Source: a virus
Length of the DNA stretch: 52,156 nt
Strand: one strand, 5' to 3'
Virus record (IMG/VR): IMGVR_UViG_3300025120_000077
Span: 1-52,156 of that record
The number at the start of each line of letters is the position of its first letter. Positions within the stretch are counted from its first letter, which is position 1. This document shows, in pieces, positions 43,175 to 49,629 of the stretch. Under the pieces are notes generated by a model that was not told where the DNA came from, searched no databases, and was given only the letters and a program-made list of their open reading frames with translations. The translations under genes and the position numbers were made by a program.

Positions 43175-43807
43175 TGTGTTTTGTTGTTGATTAGTATCTC
43201 AGATTTCGTCCTAATGGACTCATCAGATCAGCCATTCAGCTGATGATCTAAAGATGAAGATTTTTGCCTGTGATGTCCGTATAACCCTTAATTTGCATTT
43301 GCCTATCGAGTCAACTTGGCAGGAGAGAGGTCTCATTTCCTCCCAGCAATTTTTATGAAGTATTACCAAACTTAAAATGCTAATATATATTAAATTTATA
43401 TAACTACCAAATGAAACCTATATAAATGCATTTGATCAAATGTTGGAAATGTTGTTTTGTGATGCAGTTTGCAGGAAATCATACTGCACAAATCGATTGG
43501 ACTGATCGAGTTTACTTACTTTGATTATTGTTTCTGAATTGTTTTGGGGGTATTAAGTGAACGAAGTGAGCTTCCCCCCAAAGGGATTATTTTTGCGAGA
43601 TGTCAAACAAAAAACGGATCGACAAAGGATGCCCTCCAGTTGACAACCTTGTAACTACCTGATAGCCAGTCAGGTAAAACGTCAAAAAATCTGCAATGCA
43701 CCGATCATGTGTTACCCCACACCTAAGTTTTTTTTTGAGTTTTTTTTTTGGGCCAGCGCGCGTACAGTATAGTATAATACAACAGTTCCGTGTATCTAAT
43801 AAATTTG
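43175..43807. other. Divergent intergenic region with several hairpins
   Basis: No gene is supported here. Structures seen: GTCC-TAAT-GGAC near 43210; ATCAGC/GCTGAT near 43228-43245; a 14-bp perfect palindrome CATTTGATCAAATG (43429-43442); a long hairpin with TTTTGGGGG and CCCCCCAAA arms around an AACGAAGTGAGCTT core (about 43540-43583); and TACCTGA/TCAGGTA with a 7-nt loop near 43655-43677. A leftward -7 candidate TAAGTTTG lies at 43367-43374. It is likely the early promoter/leader region, and possibly an origin. Confidence 0.5.
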
Positions 43808-43815
43808 TATCTTTG
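43808..43815 (+). promoter_or_regulatory. Bacteroidota-type -7 element TATCTTTG next to the ATG
   Basis: TATCTTTG ends 3 bases before the ATG at 43819, which decides that start over the in-frame ATG at 43696 and implies a leaderless message. Confidence 0.55.
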
Positions 43816-43818
43816 ATA

Positions 43819-43974
43819 ATGTCTTATAGGCTAGAGTTATACAACAGGTTACGGGTAGGGTTTGCATTAGGTTGGTCCTATTACTCTAGAGATAGGAAAC
43901 ATGACTGGTCAGAGCTGGTTATATATTTAGGTTTAATAAGTATAACAATAAAGGGATATGAAAAAAATGAGTAG
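43819..43974 (+). CDS. Small protein with hydrophobic C-terminal helix
   Basis: A 51-residue protein (MSYRLELYNRLRVGFALGWS), with an amphipathic start and a hydrophobic stretch LVIYLGLISITI near the end. The ATG at 43819 is preferred because the promoter element lies directly upstream. The earlier in-frame ATG at 43696 would translate the promoter and a T-rich tract. It overlaps the next gene by 17 bases. No function recognised. Confidence 0.5.
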   Translation: MSYRLELYNRLRVGFALGWSYYSRDRKHDWSELVIYLGLISITIKGYEKNE

Positions 43975-44167
43975 AGACAACACTATCAGCGATATGGTTG
44001 ACGGGTTGTATGTAAAGAACGGCAGGTTAATAAATGGAAGACCTGATAGTATGACAGGTATACAGCAGGCGGCAAATATGAAAAGGATCATTGATGAAGA
44101 TCGTAAGATTAAGATGATTGCAGATGGTATTGGTCGAGCTGAAATGATGAAGGGTTTGTTTGGATAA
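43958..44167 (+). CDS. Small hypothetical protein
   Basis: A 69-residue protein (MKKMSRDNTISDMVDGLYVK), rich in Met, Gly and Arg/Lys, with an alternative start at 43967. The body is helical (GIQQAANMKRIIDEDRKIKM). It is followed by a strong terminator, so it ends the short rightward unit. No family recognised. Confidence 0.55.
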   Translation: MKKMSRDNTISDMVDGLYVKNGRLINGRPDSMTGIQQAANMKRIIDEDRKIKMIADGIGRAEMMKGLFG

Positions 44168-44194
44168 TTTGTTGGTTAATTATCTTTATTGTGG

Positions 44195-44225
44195 AAAGGC
44201 TACTTTTAATCGGGTAGCCTTTTTT
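44195..44225 (+). terminator. Rho-independent terminator
   Basis: AAAGGCTAC pairs with GTAGCCTTT around a 10-nt loop, followed by further T. It starts 28 bases after the stop at 44167. Confidence 0.85.
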
Positions 44226-44246
44226 ACGTTTAAAAACCAACATATT

Positions 44247-44452
44247 TATGTTAAAAAACCTGTAAATAGACAAGAATAAAAAATAAATAATTTTTCTTAT
44301 ATATATTTTATAGTAATTTAATGAGTCATCATTTTGTTTTTAGGATTGACAAACCGTTAATTATGTTAATTTTCAACATAAAGTATGTTAAATACATGTC
44401 GGTTATAGACCCTTAACTATTTGATAATCATTACTTATGTTGATTATGTTAA
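44247..44452. repeat. Six TATGTTRA repeats in an AT-rich region before groEL
   Basis: TATGTTAA occurs at 44247, 44362, 44384 and 44445, TATGTTGA at 44436, and the reverse form TCAACATA at 44373-44380. The 44373/44384 pair forms an inverted repeat. The rest of the 44226-44546 gap is AT-rich without an open frame, plus a TTCTC-GCAT-GAGAA hairpin near 44457-44470. Binding sites for a regulator or an origin are possible. Confidence 0.65.
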
Positions 44453-44546
44453 TTCTTCTCGCATGAGAAAAGTAAAAATAATAATAAAAAGAAATAAATA
44501 TATATATAAGTAAAGGGGAAAAAAAACTAACATTCAACATTTTTTA

Positions 44547-44554
44547 TATATTTG
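44547..44554 (+). promoter_or_regulatory. Bacteroidota-type -7 element TATATTTG before groEL
   Basis: TATATTTG lies 25 bases before the groEL ATG, followed by an AAATCAAATCAAAT-type leader like those of the late genes at 874 and 13108. Confidence 0.5.
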
Positions 44555-44579
44555 TATAAATCAAATCAAATAAAATCAA

Positions 44580-46169
44580 ATGGATAATTCGGGAGGATAT
44601 TCGCCAAAGGATTTACATTTTGGCAAAGAAGCACAATCAAAACTTATTTCGGGTATTACAAAACTATCAGATGCTGTTAAGAGCACCTTGGGTCCAATGG
44701 GTAATACGGTGCTGATTGAAAGCCCGCATCACACCCACGGGATAACTGTAACAAAAGACGGCGTTACTGTAGCTAAGAGCATACAACTTTTGGATGCGGT
44801 AGAGAACCTATCGGTCCAAATGATGAAAGAGGCGGCAGATCGAACAGCCTCAGAAGCTGGTGATGGTACTACTACGGCAATTGTATTAACAGAGGCGCTT
44901 GTAAAAAAGGGCCTTGAGCTTATTGGGCCAAAGGACAATAAAACCATGATCTTGCGTGAAGTTGCGGCAATGAGTGAAGAGGTTATTGAGAAATTAAAAA
45001 AGCGTTCGATACCCGTCACCAAGGAGCTCCTACTTGATGTTGCTACGATATCATCCAACAATGACCCTGAGATCGGCCAGATTATATCACAGACCTATAA
45101 CCAGGTAGGAGAGAATGGGATCGTAACAGTTGAGAAAAGTCAAACCTCTGAGACCACCTTCGAGACCACACAGGGTATAAAGGTTGACCGAGGGTACTCA
45201 AGCCACCTGTTTATAAACAACCACAAGAAGGATGAGTGTATACTTGAGGATGTGTTTGTCTTGGTGTCTGACTCTGAGATAAACAATATACTCTCGATTG
45301 AGAATGTTCTAAAGCCAATTATTGCCGAGAACAAGAAATTATTAATAGTAGCGCCGTGTTCTCAAAACGTAACAAATACGTTGGCGGCCAACGTCATGAA
45401 GAACAATCTGAAACTTTGTACCATTATTCCTCCCAATTTTGGATACAAACGCCATGAGCTGATGCATGACATCGCTCTCTCGGTAGGTGCTACTTATTTT
45501 TCTGAAAGCACAGGTGATGACCTGAGCCTTATGACCTTCAAAGATTTAGGCAGAGCCAAAAAGGTGATCGTAGGGAAAGACAGCACGATCATACTCAAGG
45601 ACGATGACAAGGTCAGCAAGGAGGACATTGACAAAAGGGTTGAGGAGCTGATGGACGCCCATAAAATAACAAAGAAAAAAGCCGACAAGGATTTTATCAT
45701 GTCTCGCATCGCGTCCCTCACAGGCGGTGTAGGCGTTATCTATGTCGGCGGGAATACTGATCTGGAGCAGAAAGAACTCTATGATCGGGTGGACGATGCC
45801 GTATGTGCAGTACGATCTGCGCTAGTTGAAGGTGTTCTTCCTGGAGGAGGCCTTGCCTTGTGGGAGGCAGGTGACGATATTATATTTTCAAAATCGATCG
45901 CTCACGCGATTTTCGGTGAGGCACTTCTTGCCCCTTTAATCCAAATAATTGAGAACGCTGGGGTTGACTGGGCACCTTATGGCGCTGATGTAGGCCACGG
46001 GTTAGATGTAAAGTCTGGTAAGGTTGGTGACATGATTGAGATGGGGATCATAGACCCTCTGAAGGTTACGCGGACGGCGCTGCAAAATGCTGTGTCTGTC
46101 GCCACCACGATACTATCAACAAACGCCATAGTTACTATGGCTAGGAGTTATGAAACAAAAGATAAATGA
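44580..46169 (+). CDS. groEL: GroEL-type chaperonin
   Basis: A 529-residue group I chaperonin. Seen in order: LSDAVKSTLGPMGNTVLIES, TVTKDGVTVAKSI, the ATP motif SEAGDGTTTAIVLTEAL (about 92-108), apical segments, RIASLTGGVGVIYVGG, and VEGVLPGGGLALW. It lacks the flexible GGM-repeat C-terminal tail of bacterial GroEL, ending MARSYETKDK. It is more diverged and visibly more GC-rich than its neighbours. It is followed by a small coupled gene and groES, so the phage brings its own folding chamber, probably for capsid or tail proteins. Acquisition from a bacterium is plausible. Confidence 0.95.
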   Translation: MDNSGGYSPKDLHFGKEAQSKLISGITKLSDAVKSTLGPMGNTVLIESPHHTHGITVTKDGVTVAKSIQLLDAVENLSVQMMKEAADRTASEAGDGTTTAIVLTEALVKKGLELIGPKDNKTMILREVAAMSEEVIEKLKKRSIPVTKELLLDVATISSNNDPEIGQIISQTYNQVGENGIVTVEKSQTSETTFETTQGIKVDRGYSSHLFINNHKKDECILEDVFVLVSDSEINNILSIENVLKPIIAENKKLLIVAPCSQNVTNTLAANVMKNNLKLCTIIPPNFGYKRHELMHDIALSVGATYFSESTGDDLSLMTFKDLGRAKKVIVGKDSTIILKDDDKVSKEDIDKRVEELMDAHKITKKKADKDFIMSRIASLTGGVGVIYVGGNTDLEQKELYDRVDDAVCAVRSALVEGVLPGGGLALWEAGDDIIFSKSIAHAIFGEALLAPLIQIIENAGVDWAPYGADVGHGLDVKSGKVGDMIEMGIIDPLKVTRTALQNAVSVATTILSTNAIVTMARSYETKDK

Positions 46170-46314
46170 TCCTCTTTTGTGTGAAGAGCAAGCAAATATA
46201 TTAGCAGAGATAATAGCCAGTAAATTAATAGTTGAGAAGCTTAGTAAATCAAAAAAAGGCAAGACTGTTTTTGGAGTAGTGCTTGAGATATTATCTGAAT
46301 ATAGAAGTTTATGA
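46150..46314 (+). CDS. Small protein between groEL and groES
   Basis: A 54-residue frame starting inside the groEL 3' end (20-base overlap) and ending 4 bases into groES (ATGA). It is helical (EEQANILAEIIASKLIVEKL) with a basic GKTVFGVVLEIL end. Overlaps on both sides argue that it is translated and coupled. No family recognised. Confidence 0.6.
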   Translation: MKQKINDPLLCEEQANILAEIIASKLIVEKLSKSKKGKTVFGVVLEILSEYRSL

Positions 46315-46568
46315 AACCAATTGGGAAATACGTTGTGATCAAAACCATTGAGGAAGAACTCAAAACCTCATCGGGGTTATTACTTTCTGCGGAGGATGCA
46401 AACCAGCTTCGGTATAAAAAGGGTAGGATTGTTGAGGTAGGTACTGATGTTGTAGCTATCGATAAGGATAGCCTGATATACTACGATAAACGTGCGGGAT
46501 ATACTATGCTTATTCATGATGAGCCTTATACGATTATTCGTGAGAATGACATTGTTCTTGTCGAATAG
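46311..46568 (+). CDS. groES: GroES-type co-chaperonin
   Basis: An 85-residue protein with the GroES plan: MKPIGKYVVIKTIEEELKTS at the start, the mobile loop (SSGLLLSAEDANQL), GRIVEVGTDVV, and a C-terminal YTIIRENDIVLVE strand. It forms the lid of the chaperonin chamber. The order groEL-orf-groES is the reverse of the usual bacterial groES-groEL operon. Its last 35 bases overlap the convergent gene at 46534. Confidence 0.85.
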   Translation: MKPIGKYVVIKTIEEELKTSSGLLLSAEDANQLRYKKGRIVEVGTDVVAIDKDSLIYYDKRAGYTMLIHDEPYTIIRENDIVLVE

Positions 46569-46986
46569 CCTCGTTCATTTTTAGAATTTGTTTTCTATAA
46601 ACCTTATCGCTATAGCCTATCTCAGCCATAAAAATGGGGTTGTTTGATTTTGCTGTTGGGATCATGCCACCATCCAATTTATCGTATATTGACCCTAGCA
46701 TTCTGTTGGCTTTAAACGACAAACCATAAAGGGCCTTTTTTCTTTCTCGTCTGTTGTATGGTTTTATAACTTCAATCCATCCCTCTTGACGGAGTTTGTT
46801 AAATCTATTTTTATTCCAGCCTAGCACTGAATTAAACTCTTGAAACTTATCTACGTTAAAGTATTCTTCGCTATATAAAAACAGCAGCATGTCTAGCTCT
46901 TGAGTGTTAACTTTATACTTTCTCATCACGAAGTATCGGATGACTCTCCAGTATTTCAAGTAGTCTCTGTTTCTTGAATTTTTCAT
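46534..46986 (-). CDS. Winged-helix DNA-binding protein (MarR-like)
   Basis: A 150-residue protein with a MarR/winged-helix pattern: VMRKYKVNTQELDMLLFLYS, FQEFNSVLGWNKNRFNKLRQ (recognition-helix-like), EGWIEVIKPYNRRERKKALY (basic wing), and a C-terminal dimer-like helix with YRKQILKMNEAIRQ. It lies leftward, divergent from the 47034 gene and convergent with groES, so it could control the 47001 promoter. Such proteins recur in marine Bacteroidota phages as I remember. Regulation is inferred. Confidence 0.65.
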   Translation of the reverse strand: MKNSRNRDYLKYWRVIRYFVMRKYKVNTQELDMLLFLYSEEYFNVDKFQEFNSVLGWNKNRFNKLRQEGWIEVIKPYNRRERKKALYGLSFKANRMLGSIYDKLDGGMIPTAKSNNPIFMAEIGYSDKVYRKQILKMNEAIRQEQCHSHE

Positions 46987-47000
46987 TAGATTTAATTTTA

Positions 47001-47008
47001 TAACTTTG
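47001..47008 (+). promoter_or_regulatory. Bacteroidota-type -7 element TAACTTTG
   Basis: TAACTTTG lies 25 bases before the ATG at 47034, in the divergent gap after the winged-helix gene. It would drive the late small-gene run. Confidence 0.5.
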
Positions 47009-47033
47009 TATAAAGATATTTATTATTATACGG

Positions 47034-47402
47034 ATGCAAAAAGATATTGCCAAAGAAATTAGGAACTACGCAGGGGCGTTAGGGATATTTATAGTTGTTA
47101 TTGGGCTATTATTTTTCTTATCCTTCAATCAAATACCTACAGAAAACAAAGATTTATTTGTTTCTATAGTTGGTGTAATATCAGGCTCCTTGTCTGTTAT
47201 TCTTTTCACCATCATAGGAAGAAACCCAAATGAGGTACAAGAGCTTAAAAATTCAAATGAAAAACTAAGCGGTCAAGTACATCAGCTGATACGTCAGAAG
47301 GATGAGCTTGAAGGAATGCTTATAGAGATGCAAAAGGAAATAGTAGACAAGCTTTCAATCGCCGGCGTATACTTTGAATTAAAAAACAAAAAGAAAGAAT
47401 AA
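47034..47402 (+). CDS. Holin-like membrane protein
   Basis: A 122-residue protein with two transmembrane helices (about 14-31, GALGIFIVVIGLLFFLSF, and 42-63, LFVSIVGVISGSLSVILFTI) and a long charged coiled coil (70-122). Two helices plus a charged tail suit a class II holin, timing lysis by opening the inner membrane. No endolysin is recognised in the window, so lysis is not demonstrated; a membrane-anchored virion protein is the alternative. Confidence 0.6.
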   Translation: MQKDIAKEIRNYAGALGIFIVVIGLLFFLSFNQIPTENKDLFVSIVGVISGSLSVILFTIIGRNPNEVQELKNSNEKLSGQVHQLIRQKDELEGMLIEMQKEIVDKLSIAGVYFELKNKKKE

Positions 47403-47430
47403 TAATTTAACTTAATCAAAATTAGAAATC

Positions 47431-47538
47431 ATGGCTAGTAAAAAAACAGAAACAAAAAAAGCAGCACCGAAAAAACCTGCAGCACCAAAAACCAGACAAC
47501 TCTGGAATGGTGAGCAGTATGTAACAGTTAAAATTTAA
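47431..47538 (+). CDS. Very small Lys/Ala/Pro-rich protein
   Basis: A 35-residue frame (MASKKTETKKAAPKKPAAPK, then TRQLWNGEQYVTVKI) preceded by an ATCAAAATTAGAAATC leader. The histone-tail-like start suggests nucleic-acid binding; the WNGEQYV end is more structured. First of a run of small proteins. Confidence 0.55.
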   Translation: MASKKTETKKAAPKKPAAPKTRQLWNGEQYVTVKI

Positions 47539-47541
47539 GTT

Positions 47542-47730
47542 ATGCCCGATCCAAGGAAAAAACTTTACGATTCTATTCCTATGCGGAATAAACAGATCGA
47601 TACACTTAAAACAAAATTTAAGATTGGACCATCAGGTATGGCTTATAACCCAGCCTACGAAGCTGGTAGAAACCCACAGGTGAACGACTCAGTTCCTGTA
47701 ACACAAAAAAATAAACCTAAAAGAAAATAA
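47542..47730 (+). CDS. Small protein of the late small-gene run
   Basis: A 62-residue protein starting MPDPRKKLYDSIPMRNKQID, with a GPSGMAYNPAYEAGRNPQV middle and a basic end. Starts 3 bases after the previous stop. No known family recognised. Confidence 0.6.
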   Translation: MPDPRKKLYDSIPMRNKQIDTLKTKFKIGPSGMAYNPAYEAGRNPQVNDSVPVTQKNKPKRK

Positions 47731-47732
47731 TT

Positions 47733-47888
47733 ATGCCTACAGTAAAACTACCTAACGGAACAAGCAGAACCTTTCCCTACAATGCGGTAGGAAAAGCACA
47801 AGCCGACACATTTGCCAGAATGATGAAAGGCAAAAAGAAAAACAACCCAGGTTATGGGATGGAGAAAAAAACTAAGTCTGGTTACTAA
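47733..47888 (+). CDS. Small basic protein
   Basis: A 51-residue frame (MPTVKLPNGTSRTFPYNAVG, then a Lys-rich RMMKGKKKNNPGYGMEKKTK segment). It starts 2 bases after the previous stop and shares its last base with the next start (TAATG). The pattern MPxVKLPNG...FPY recurs in short phage proteins as I remember. Confidence 0.6.
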   Translation: MPTVKLPNGTSRTFPYNAVGKAQADTFARMMKGKKKNNPGYGMEKKTKSGY

Positions 47889-48043
47889 TGGCCGGAAGAA
47901 CAAAATCAAAGGGCAACAAAATCTGCCCCGCAGGCATAGCATGGGCCAAGCGTACTTTTGACAAGTACCCTTCGGCTTATGCTAATATGGCGGCAAGCAA
48001 ATATTGCAAAGACCCGAACTATGCGAAAAAAAGCAAACGATGA
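47888..48043 (+). CDS. Small conserved phage protein (KICPAGIAWAK type)
   Basis: A 51-residue frame with KICPAGIAWAKRTFDKYPSA and YCKDPNYAKKSKR, a pattern I recognise from many marine and T4-like phages, with two conserved cysteines. It is coupled on both sides by one- and four-base overlaps. Role unknown; abundant basic small proteins in this position may be internal head or tail components. Confidence 0.7.
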   Translation: MAGRTKSKGNKICPAGIAWAKRTFDKYPSAYANMAASKYCKDPNYAKKSKR

Positions 48044-48159
48044 TAGATTCAAAAAAATTAAGAACGATTTCTGCTGAGTTAAAAAAAGCCTCTGCTATGC
48101 ATAAGGCACAAGCAGGACGAATTGATCGTATGTTAAAATCTTTAAATAAGAAAAAATGA
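48040..48159 (+). CDS. Very small helical protein
   Basis: A 39-residue frame (MIDSKKLRTISAELKKASAM, then HKAQAGRIDRMLKSLNKKK), one amphipathic basic helix. Overlaps its neighbours by 4 bases each (ATGA), which supports translation. Confidence 0.55.
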   Translation: MIDSKKLRTISAELKKASAMHKAQAGRIDRMLKSLNKKK

Positions 48160-48236
48160 AATATCAACCCATGTGCCAGTGTGGCAATACATCAAATGCT
48201 GATGGCCACTGTGATGGTTCACACTTAAACAAGTAG
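48156..48236 (+). CDS. 26-residue CDGSH-like Fe-S peptide
   Basis: A 26-residue frame containing CQCGNTSNADGHCDGSH. It closely follows the CDGSH iron-sulfur motif CxCxx[S/T]xxxPxCDG[S/A/T]H, with one extra residue and Asp for Pro. The three Cys and one His that bind a [2Fe-2S] cluster are present. No other domain fits in so short a chain. Its start overlaps the upstream gene by 4 bases. Cluster binding is inferred. Confidence 0.6.
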   Translation: MKYQPMCQCGNTSNADGHCDGSHLNK

Positions 48237-48238
48237 AG

Positions 48239-48373
48239 ATGAGTAAGATGAACAAAAAAACGCGGATGAAAAAACGTCCAGCATTCGGTATGCTAAGTGT
48301 AAAAGCAGGCATCGATAATAATCCCAACCCTACTCAAGCAGATAGAATTGCTGGAGCTCAAATGAAAAGCTAG
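48239..48373 (+). CDS. Small basic protein
   Basis: A 44-residue frame (MSKMNKKTRMKKRPAFGMLS) whose C-terminal half is IDNNPNPTQADRIAGAQMKS. It starts 2 bases after the previous stop and its last base is the first of the next GTG start. No family recognised. Confidence 0.55.
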   Translation: MSKMNKKTRMKKRPAFGMLSVKAGIDNNPNPTQADRIAGAQMKS

Positions 48374-48606
48374 TGAGCGAGCTTAAAAAATGGCGCGATC
48401 AGAAGTGGGTTCGTATAGGCACCGACGGAAAGATTAAAGGCGCTTGCGGAACAAGCAAGAACAAGAAAAATCCTGATCGATGTTTGCCATTAGCAAAAGC
48501 AAGAAGACTTAGTAAAAAACAATTGGCTGCTACCGCTAAAAAGAAAAAAGCTTCAGGCGGTAAAAAACAATTTGTAAGAAACACTTCAACTGTAAGAAAC
48601 GCATAA
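48373..48606 (+). CDS. DUF5872-like small protein
   Basis: A 77-residue protein from a GTG start that overlaps the previous stop. Motifs WRDQKWVRIGTDGKIKGACG and DRCLPLAKARRLSKKQLAAT match the DUF5872-type phage proteins (W-x-W-x-R-I...CG...C-x-P-x-AKA). The end is Lys/Ser-rich. Its function in phages is unknown to me; the paired Cys suggest a small fold stabilised by metal or disulfide. Confidence 0.65.
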   Translation: MSELKKWRDQKWVRIGTDGKIKGACGTSKNKKNPDRCLPLAKARRLSKKQLAATAKKKKASGGKKQFVRNTSTVRNA

Positions 48607-48722
48607 TGAAAAAATTTAAAGTTCACAAGATGTATAGCAAAACGGGATTAGTAAAAACTGCTAAGACAATGGCAGATCATAACCGTTTAAAAAAACAAGG
48701 CTATACGCATAAAAAAAAGTAA
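48606..48722 (+). CDS. Very small basic protein
   Basis: A 38-residue frame (MKKFKVHKMYSKTGLVKTAK, then TMADHNRLKKQGYTHKKK). Its start overlaps the previous stop (TAATG). The YSKTGLVKTAKT... phrase recurs in small phage proteins as I remember. Function unknown. Confidence 0.55.
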   Translation: MKKFKVHKMYSKTGLVKTAKTMADHNRLKKQGYTHKKK

Positions 48723-49013
48723 ATGGCTAATAAGACCAAGATGAAATGCAATGTCGTAGTAAAAAGCGATAGGGCAGGAAAAAAGAAAATGGTTAAGGGC
48801 TGCGAGGGTGGAAAGGAAAAACTTATTCATTTTGGCGCTAGCGGTTATGGACATAACTATTCTGCAGCAGCAAGAAAATCTTTTAAGGCTAGACACAAGT
48901 GTAGCACTGCAAAGTCTAAACTTACTGCAAGATATTGGTCGTGTAAAAAATTATGGGCAGGATCGGGAGGATCTACCAAAAGTTCACCTAAAAATAGACA
49001 AGGAAAATATTAG
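48723..49013 (+). CDS. DUF5754-like small basic protein
   Basis: A 96-residue protein with KLIHFGASGYGHNYSAAARK, SFKARHKCSTAKSKLTARYW and SCKKLWAGSGG, a well-conserved pattern in many phages (DUF5754-type), with four Cys. It starts directly after the previous stop. Highly basic; possibly an internal DNA-associated protein, but no function is established that I know of. Confidence 0.7.
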   Translation: MANKTKMKCNVVVKSDRAGKKKMVKGCEGGKEKLIHFGASGYGHNYSAAARKSFKARHKCSTAKSKLTARYWSCKKLWAGSGGSTKSSPKNRQGKY

Positions 49014-49021
49014 TATCTTTG
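49014..49021 (+). promoter_or_regulatory. Bacteroidota-type -7 element TATCTTTG
   Basis: TATCTTTG begins at the base after the upstream stop codon and lies 26 bases before the ATG at 49048. Confidence 0.5.
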
Positions 49022-49047
49022 TCTGTATAATTTAAAATATTTCAATT

Positions 49048-49260
49048 ATGGATCAAGGTTATAACGCTCGTCTAGATGAGTCTTTAGGAGCAAAAAACGG
49101 AAAGAAAACTCAAAGCTATAAAGCTAGGAGAGACGAAAGCAAAGCCATGTCAAAAAGATTATATGGTCATTCTTACGGAGGGGATCATTCTATGGTTTAC
49201 GAATCTCATGGTGAGAAGGGTAGTGTTAAAGGTCATTTATCATCTTTGATTAAAAAGTAA
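49048..49260 (+). CDS. Small protein of the late run
   Basis: A 70-residue protein (MDQGYNARLDESLGAKNGKK), rich in Ser, Lys and Gly, with RRDESKAMSKRLYGHSYGGD in the middle. It shares a base with the next start (TAATG). This LDESLGxxxG...RRDES pattern recurs in marine phages as I remember; function unknown. Confidence 0.6.
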   Translation: MDQGYNARLDESLGAKNGKKTQSYKARRDESKAMSKRLYGHSYGGDHSMVYESHGEKGSVKGHLSSLIKK

Positions 49261-49466
49261 TGGCAGTTAGAGGCAGAACAAAAGCAGGTGCATTTCCTGA
49301 GATAAAGGAAAAAAACCAAGGTAAATTTACCCGGTGGGCTAAGAATAATATGCCTGGTAAAAGCACTTGCAGTGCTGCGTCAGCTGTAATGAAAAGTAAA
49401 AACAAATATTCAAAGAGTGTAGTTGCTATGGCAAATTATGCTAATAATTTTGGATGTAAAAAATAA
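49260..49466 (+). CDS. Small Cys-containing protein
   Basis: A 68-residue protein (MAVRGRTKAGAFPEIKEKNQ) with KFTRWAKNNMPGKSTCSAAS and a C-terminal MANYANNFGCKK. Two Cys and many Lys. Coupled to the preceding gene. No function recognised. Confidence 0.6.
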   Translation: MAVRGRTKAGAFPEIKEKNQGKFTRWAKNNMPGKSTCSAASAVMKSKNKYSKSVVAMANYANNFGCKK

Positions 49467-49468
49467 TT

Positions 49469-49624
49469 ATGAAATCCAAAGGGTTAGGAGATAGCGTTGC
49501 AAAATTCACACAGGCCACTGGCATAAAGTACGTTGTTGATAAAGTTGCAGAAGCAACAAACAGCGACTGCGGATGTGATGAACGCCGCGACACTTTGAAC
49601 CGAGTATTTCCATATAAAAGATAA
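49469..49624 (+). CDS. Small protein with CGCDER motif
   Basis: A 51-residue frame with MKSKGLGDSVAKFTQATGIK, and SDCGCDERRDTLNRVFPYKR at the end. The DCGCDER-x(4)-N-x-x-FPY motif is shared by small proteins of many marine phages as I remember. Starts 2 bases after the previous stop. Confidence 0.65.
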   Translation: MKSKGLGDSVAKFTQATGIKYVVDKVAEATNSDCGCDERRDTLNRVFPYKR

Positions 49625-49629
49625 TAACT

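Noticed and set aside
43655-43677. Anticodon-arm-like hairpin (TACCTGA/TCAGGTA) as part of a tRNA
   Set aside because: No acceptor or T-arm partners lie at tRNA distances on either strand, and the 7-bp stem is too long for an anticodon arm.
43696-43818. Longer start (43696) for the 43819 gene
   Set aside because: It would translate a T-rich tract and the TATCTTTG promoter element directly before 43819.
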